From: Flammeovirgaceae bacterium UBA5008
GTDB taxonomy: Bacteria > Bacteroidota > Bacteroidia > Cytophagales > Cyclobacteriaceae
Length of the DNA stretch: 19,828 bases
Assembly: GCA_002398365.1 (NCBI GenBank)
Contig: DGYK01000063.1
Location: 195,834-215,661 of the forward strand
Reading direction: 5' to 3'
The position numbers and the translations under genes are program-made. Shown here one piece after another: positions 15,529 through 19,828 of this stretch. Position 1 is the stretch's first letter, and each line of letters begins with the position of its first letter. The notes under the pieces were generated by a model. It did no database searches and had not been told where the DNA came from. It saw only the letters and a program-made list of their open reading frames with translations.

Positions 15529-15556
15529 TGCATCCGCTGAATATTTTCTACTTTTG
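15528..15556 (+). promoter_or_regulatory. Promoter of the GH20 gene (TTG -33 and TACTTTTG -7)
   Basis: TTG at 15528-15530 and TACTTTTG at 15549-15556 are 18 bases apart, close to the Bacteroidota pattern. The transcript would start near 15562, about 11 bases before ATG 15573. The -7 box sits in a small dyad, TACTTT-TG-AAAGTA (15549-15562). Confidence 0.6.
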
Positions 15557-15572
15557 AAAGTAAAGTGATTTT

Positions 15573-17186
15573 ATGCATCGAATTTATTTTTTCCTAATTA
15601 CAGTTGGTTTGGTGATTTCATGCGGAAGAAGCGATGAGCCCACCTTGCAATCATCATCCGTCATTCCGTTGCCTGCCGAAGTAAAGTCCGGCACTGGAAA
15701 TTTTGAATTGGAGAACAACACCGTGATTTACATTCCAAATCAAACTGAAGAATGGAGAAACATATCGGGCTATCTGATCAGCTTGCTTCAACCGGCTACT
15801 GGATTTCAGTTTACTATTCAAAATGGAAATGGTGAAAAAGGCATTTGCTTTAAATCAATCAATGAAAAAGAATTGGGAGCAGAGGGCTATCGCATCACGA
15901 TTGATGAAGAATTAATCACCATCGATTCAAATCAACCACAAGGTGCTTTTCGAGCAATTCAAACATTAAGACAATTACTACCTGCTACTATTGAGTCGAG
16001 TGAAATTCAAAATGTTTCGTGGAAAATTCCCACGGGAAGTATTCGCGATTTTCCGCAATACAATTACAGAGGTGCCATGCTGGATGTGGCGCGCCATTTC
16101 TTTTCGATAGAAGAAGTAAAACGTTACATTGATTTGCTGGCGCTTTATAAAATCAATTTTTTGCATTTACACTTGTCGGATGATCAGGGCTGGAGAATCG
16201 AAATAAAATCGTGGCCGAATTTAACGCAAATTGGAGGGCAAACAGAAGTAGGTGGTGGCGTAGGTGGTTTTTATACACAAGAACAATACTCTGAAATCAT
16301 TCGCTATGCGCAAGCGCGCTACATCACCATTGTACCCGAAATTGATATGCCCGGTCATATTAATTCTGCGCTGGCTTCGTATGGCGAACTAAACGGTGGC
16401 ACCATTGTGCCTGCTGAGGGAAAATTAACTACCACTGCCAACGCAAATAAGATATTAGATGGCAAATCGAAACCTACTGAACTTTACACCGGAATTGAAG
16501 TAGGTTGGAGCACACTGCGGTTGGAGAAGGAAGCCACAATGCGTTTTGTGAGTGATGTGATACGTGAAATCTCTGCGCTCACACCGGGACCTTATTTCCA
16601 CATTGGTGGAGATGAAGCCAAAGTGACTAAAAAAGAAGATTACATTCAGTTTATTAATCGCTTTCAGGATTTGGTAAAAGCGAATGGTAAAACCATGATG
16701 GGATGGGAAGAAATTGCGCAAGGCGAGATTGCCGGTGAAACCATAGTACAGTTTTGGAATGCCGACAAGTATGCTTTGATGGCTAATGAAAAAGGAAGTA
16801 AAATTTTAATGTCGCCTGCGAAAAAAGCGTATCTGGATATGAGTTATGATTCTACGTCAAAGTATGGGTTGCATTGGGCTGCTTATATTGAAGTGGATAG
16901 TGCTTATCTGTGGGAACCATCCCAATACGTAGAGGGAATTGCTCCAGAAAATATTATCGGTATTGAAACTCCTTTGTGGTCGGAAACCATTTCGAACATG
17001 GATGAGATAGAATATTTGTTGTTTCCGCGATTACCCGGCTATGCGGAAATCGGGTGGGCAAAAAACGAAATCAGAAATTGGGATGAATATAAGGTTCGAT
17101 TGGGAAAACAAGCGGAACGCTTCCGGCTGATGAACATCGATTTTTATCGTTCCAAAAAAGTTCCGTGGGTTGATTCTACAAATTAG
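15573..17186 (+). CDS. Beta-N-acetylhexosaminidase, GH20, lipoprotein
   Basis: A 537-residue glycosidase that removes terminal beta-linked GlcNAc or GalNAc by substrate-assisted (oxazoline) catalysis. The N-terminus carries a lipoprotein signal ending in LVISC (Cys17), so it is probably anchored in the outer membrane or periplasm. A GH20b-type domain spans roughly residues 30-160. The TIM-barrel catalytic domain has 'YNYRGAMLDVARHFF' (163-177), 'HLHLSDDQGWRIEIK' (198-212), 'VPEIDMPGHINSAL' (254-267) and the catalytic pair Asp347-Glu348 in 'HIGGDEAK'; later motifs are 'MMGWEEI' and 'QFWNADKY'. All active-site marks are in place. Likely substrates are chitin oligomers, glycans or peptidoglycan fragments. 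It is divergent from DUF2279 and ends at a bidirectional terminator. Confidence 0.93.
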   Translation: MHRIYFFLITVGLVISCGRSDEPTLQSSSVIPLPAEVKSGTGNFELENNTVIYIPNQTEEWRNISGYLISLLQPATGFQFTIQNGNGEKGICFKSINEKELGAEGYRITIDEELITIDSNQPQGAFRAIQTLRQLLPATIESSEIQNVSWKIPTGSIRDFPQYNYRGAMLDVARHFFSIEEVKRYIDLLALYKINFLHLHLSDDQGWRIEIKSWPNLTQIGGQTEVGGGVGGFYTQEQYSEIIRYAQARYITIVPEIDMPGHINSALASYGELNGGTIVPAEGKLTTTANANKILDGKSKPTELYTGIEVGWSTLRLEKEATMRFVSDVIREISALTPGPYFHIGGDEAKVTKKEDYIQFINRFQDLVKANGKTMMGWEEIAQGEIAGETIVQFWNADKYALMANEKGSKILMSPAKKAYLDMSYDSTSKYGLHWAAYIEVDSAYLWEPSQYVEGIAPENIIGIETPLWSETISNMDEIEYLLFPRLPGYAEIGWAKNEIRNWDEYKVRLGKQAERFRLMNIDFYRSKKVPWVDSTN

Positions 17187-17215
17187 CCTACTTGGAAATC
17201 TAGTTATAACACAAT

Positions 17216-17247
17216 AAAAAAGGCTACCGAATGGGTAGCCTTTTTTT
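17216..17247. terminator. Bidirectional intrinsic terminator
   Basis: GGCTACC (17222-17228) pairs perfectly with GGTAGCC (17234-17240) around a 5-base loop. A run of six A precedes it (17216-17221) and seven T follow (17241-17247), so it can stop transcription from both the GH20 gene and the convergent M1 gene. This is the clearest terminator in the window. Confidence 0.9.
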
Positions 17248-17263
17248 AAGGAGTTAATTCGAA

Positions 17264-19501
17264 TTAATTCTTCTTCTTCAATTCATCAAACTTACTTGGC
17301 TGTGCCACTTTCGGAAACACGTTGTCTTCGATGGTGATATCAGCTGTTTCTTTTTGAGGATCGAGCACTACGCTCACCACTTCTTTTTCTTTCGCAAAGA
17401 CCTTGGTTACTTTTGTTTCATTGATTCTCCAAATTTCAGCAGGCAAACGCTCAATTTCTTTACTTCCGTCTTTAAACGTCCACTCGATGATCACCGGCAT
17501 CACCAAGCCTCCTTTATTAGAGAGTGTGATTTCATAGAAATTTTTGTTTTCCATCTTCGCCATCACTGCCTTATCGTCAATGCGGTTGGCAAACTCACCA
17601 TAAAAACGGTTGTCGGTTGGAATGACGGTGAAGTATTCAGGGCCTTTGCTGAAGTCGCTTGGCTTTTGGTTCGCATCGCCTTCCTTAGCTAAATCGCCTT
17701 TCGCCACCTTCACATCTTTGTTTTCCAAATTAGTTTTTTCTGTACGCACTTTATACCACTTCACATTGTCCAGCGACATGTCTACATTATCTGTGGTGTA
17801 AAACCAACCTTTCCAAAACCAATCCAAATCTACCGCGGATGCATCTTCCATCGTTCTGAAAAAGTCTGCCGGCTTCGGATGTTTAAATGCCCAGCGCTGC
17901 GCATATTCTTTAAACGATTTGTCGAAAAGCTCTTTGCCCATTACCGTCTCGCGGAGAATGTAAAGTGCTGTGGCTGCTTTGGCATATTGCTCTGAACCAA
18001 ATGCAATCACTTGTTCGGAGTTGGTCATGAGCGGACGCATGATGCTCTTATCGCCTTTCATGTAAGGTACAATACCAGCAGGTTTGCCGCGGCTCCAATC
18101 CAATTGCGGATAGCGTTCTAATTCTGTCATCAACTGCACAAAGCTGTCGATACCTTCGTCCATCCAGGTTGTCTGGCGCTCGTCATTGTTGATAATCATC
18201 GGGAAGAAATTATGACCCACTTCGTGAATCACCACACCCAACATGCGTTGCAGAGTAGCATTGTCATAGGTTCCATCTTTTTTCGGGCGACCGAAGTTGA
18301 AACAGATCATCGGGTATTCCATACCAATGGATGCAGCGTGAACAGAAGTAGCGTGAGGATATGGATAATCTACCGTGTATTTCGAATACACTTCAATCGT
18401 GTTCTTTACAGCTATCGTAGACTCCTTTTCCCACAGTGGGTTTCCTTCTTTCGGATAGTAGGACATCGCCAAAGGGGTTTTGTCACCAATCTTCACTGCC
18501 ATCGCATCCCAAATAAATTTACGGGAAGAAGCGAAAGCGAAATCGCGTACGTTGGTTGCTTCAAATTGCCATGTTTTTTTCTGGGTCGACTTGGCTTTCT
18601 CGCGAGCAATCGCTTCATCTTGAGTTACAATAATCACTGGTTTGTCGTAGGTGTTTTTTGCTTTTTCAAAGCGATCCATCTCCGCTTTGGTCAAAACCTG
18701 AGCAGCATTTTTCAATGAACCGGTAGCGCCAATGATATGATCGGCAGGAACGGTAATGCTCACTTTATAATTTCCAAAAGGAAGAGTGAATTCTCCACGA
18801 CCTAAGAATTGTTTGTTTTGCCAACCCACTACATCATCGTACACGCACATGCGTGGGAAGAACTGTGCAATGGTGTACACATAGTTGCCATCTTCAGGGA
18901 AAAACTCTAGTCCGCTGCGACCACCGTATAAGTTACGGTCGTTGATATTGAAAGACCATTCTACCTTAAAAGAATACTTATCTCCCGACTTCAAAGGAGT
19001 AGGTAAATCCACACGCATCATCGTTTTGTTGATGGTGTAGCTCAATGCTTTGCCATTCACATCAGTTACCGCTTTTACTTTATAACCACCTTCGTAATCA
19101 TACAAATTAAACTGGCCGGCCATTGTTTTGGCAGCCGTAGAATCACGGATAGAGCTGGTTTGGGTTTTTGCGGTATTGCTCTCTTTATCTAAAATGTTTT
19201 GATCGAGTTGTAGCCACAAATACTTCAACACGTCAGGGGAATTATTGGTGTAGGTAATAGTTTCCTTGCCGGAGATGCTTTGGTTCAAATCGTTAAGTTC
19301 AATAGCCATGTCGTAGTCGGCTTGTTGCTGCCAGTACTTGGGGCCGGGTGCACCGGAGCCTGAACGATATTCATTTGGCGTAGGCAGGGTTTGATCGAGT
19401 TGCTCGAATTTGCCTTGCCACTTTGGCGCTTCGGGTTTTTGCTCTTGCGCCCATGTGCCGAGCGACACAACCATAAAGGCGAGTAGTAAAAGTTGCTTCA
19501 T
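17264..19501 (-). CDS. Secreted M1-family zinc metallopeptidase (paralogue 2)
   Basis: A 745-residue gluzincin with a Sec signal peptide (MKQLLLLAFMVVSLGTWAQ). The catalytic domain has 'IGMEYP' (392-397), zinc motif HEVGH (426-430) and Glu449 in 'MDEGIDSF', so all zinc ligands and the general base are present. It resembles paralogue 1 along its whole length: shared N-terminal 'KWQGKFEQLDQ', near-identical blocks around 'EYAQRWAFKHPKPADFFRTM' and 'NYMKGDK'/'PYMKGDK', and the same C-terminal 'KFDELKKKN' tail. It lacks the Tyr-Gly-Lys-Pro spelling near 502 of paralogue 1, reading Tyr-Ala-Lys-Ala there. It is probably periplasmic or surface-exposed; the substrate is unknown. A HupE/UreJ-like gene lies 44 bases upstream on the same strand, and the bidirectional terminator follows. 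Confidence 0.9.
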   Translation of the reverse strand: MKQLLLLAFMVVSLGTWAQEQKPEAPKWQGKFEQLDQTLPTPNEYRSGSGAPGPKYWQQQADYDMAIELNDLNQSISGKETITYTNNSPDVLKYLWLQLDQNILDKESNTAKTQTSSIRDSTAAKTMAGQFNLYDYEGGYKVKAVTDVNGKALSYTINKTMMRVDLPTPLKSGDKYSFKVEWSFNINDRNLYGGRSGLEFFPEDGNYVYTIAQFFPRMCVYDDVVGWQNKQFLGRGEFTLPFGNYKVSITVPADHIIGATGSLKNAAQVLTKAEMDRFEKAKNTYDKPVIIVTQDEAIAREKAKSTQKKTWQFEATNVRDFAFASSRKFIWDAMAVKIGDKTPLAMSYYPKEGNPLWEKESTIAVKNTIEVYSKYTVDYPYPHATSVHAASIGMEYPMICFNFGRPKKDGTYDNATLQRMLGVVIHEVGHNFFPMIINNDERQTTWMDEGIDSFVQLMTELERYPQLDWSRGKPAGIVPYMKGDKSIMRPLMTNSEQVIAFGSEQYAKAATALYILRETVMGKELFDKSFKEYAQRWAFKHPKPADFFRTMEDASAVDLDWFWKGWFYTTDNVDMSLDNVKWYKVRTEKTNLENKDVKVAKGDLAKEGDANQKPSDFSKGPEYFTVIPTDNRFYGEFANRIDDKAVMAKMENKNFYEITLSNKGGLVMPVIIEWTFKDGSKEIERLPAEIWRINETKVTKVFAKEKEVVSVVLDPQKETADITIEDNVFPKVAQPSKFDELKKKN

Positions 19502-19516
19502 ATAATTTAGTTAGTT

Positions 19517-19526
19517 CAAAAGTTTA
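19517..19526 (-). promoter_or_regulatory. Weak promoter-like box before M1 paralogue 2
   Basis: Read leftward: TAAACTTTTG, which is TAnnTTTG with two extra bases between TA and TTTG, 16 bases before ATG 19501. It resembles the TACTTTTG boxes of other genes here but is degenerate, so the M1 gene may depend mainly on the upstream HupE/UreJ-like gene's promoter. Confidence 0.25.
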
Positions 19527-19545
19527 CTTGTTAATAGGAACGATT

Positions 19546-19827
19546 TTACAAACGATCTTTCATCAAAATGATGGCGATTCCAGCAATGGCCGAAGACAAC
19601 ACCATCTTCCAATCTCTGCGTGTTACTTTCAATAAATCAACCACAAGAAAGCTAAGCGCTAGGAAAATCGCTACCACAATTATTTGGCCGAACTCCAAAC
19701 CCAGATTAAAGGCCAATAGCTGTGATAAGATACTCTGGTTTTTACCCAAGATAGCGCGTAAGTAGTTGGAGAAGCCCAACCCATGAATCAATCCAAACAA
19801 AAGCGCGAAAACATAGTTGATCTGTAT
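19546..19827 (-). CDS. HupE/UreJ-family membrane protein, 5' end missing
   Basis: The frame is open to the window edge and ends at TAA 19546, giving 93 visible residues. The leading segment 'YVFALLFGLIHGLGFSNYLR' carries the His-rich FGLIHGLGFS motif of HupE/UreJ proteins, followed by 'LLAFNLGLEFGQIIVVAIFLAL' (a conserved Asn-x-Gly-x-Glu-x-Gln pattern) and a final span near 'AIAGIAIILMK'. HupE/UreJ proteins are membrane proteins linked to nickel or cobalt entry for hydrogenase and urease; the short Bacteroidota branch (PF13795-like) has no proven role. No hydrogenase or urease gene is in view. It ends 44 bases before M1 paralogue 2 on the same strand and is probably co-transcribed with it. 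Confidence 0.8.
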   Translation of the reverse strand: MQINYVFALLFGLIHGLGFSNYLRAILGKNQSILSQLLAFNLGLEFGQIIVVAIFLALSFLVVDLLKVTRRDWKMVLSSAIAGIAIILMKDRL

Positions 19828-19828
19828 T

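Noticed and set aside
17264..19501. Type IX secretion C-terminal domain on the M1 proteins
   Set aside because: The C-termini lack the usual beta-sandwich motif and Lys-Leu-Val-Lys-type ending; the conserved KFD-LKK tail is different, so ordinary Sec export is assumed.

Overview
The window looks like chromosomal DNA from a free-living member of the Bacteroidota, most likely Cytophagales. The evidence is moderate-to-low GC, promoter -7 boxes of the form TAnnTTTG close to start codons, few strong Shine-Dalgarno sequences, secreted products with Bacteroidota-style lipoboxes, and lineage-typical families (DUF4783 beside nadC, DUF2279, LETM1-related/TerB-like protein, GMEYP-type M1 metallopeptidases, HupE/UreJ_2). 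No tRNA, rRNA, CRISPR array, insertion sequence or phage gene was seen. Coding density is high, and no gap between genes exceeds about 170 bases.

Layout. 1-1950: the 3' end of a RelE/ParE-type toxin gene, then three leftward genes: a small membrane protein, an exported RidA-family protein and a YcxB-like membrane protein, the last followed by a good intrinsic terminator. 2030-3290: a leftward pair, DUF4783 secreted protein and nadC (NAD biosynthesis), coupled by a TAATG overlap. 3437-7760: a tight rightward operon of gpmI (glycolysis), an unknown lipoprotein, an ABC exporter with fused permease and ATPase, and a Fur-family metalloregulator, with 3-4 bases between genes. 7929-8924: a TerC/Alx-type membrane protein with its own promoter, ending 3 bases from a convergent LETM1-related/TerB-like gene (8928-10190). 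10232-15528 (leftward): DUF2279 membrane protein, secreted M1 metallopeptidase, small secreted cysteine protein, purK and purE. 15573-17186: a GH20 beta-N-acetylhexosaminidase lipoprotein, divergent from DUF2279 and ending at a bidirectional terminator. 17264-19827: a second, closely related M1 metallopeptidase, preceded by a HupE/UreJ-like membrane protein cut by the window edge.

Themes. The best-supported points for a second look are the pair of near-paralogous secreted M1 peptidases, each behind a different multi-span membrane protein, and the run Fur regulator - TerC - LETM1/TerB-like protein, which suggests a metal-ion homeostasis neighbourhood. Purine biosynthesis genes (purKE) sit 4 bases behind a secreted protein of unknown function at the end of the M1 transcript. 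Nothing in the window amounts to a clearly new multi-gene defence or mobile system; most of it is ordinary core and cell-envelope content.
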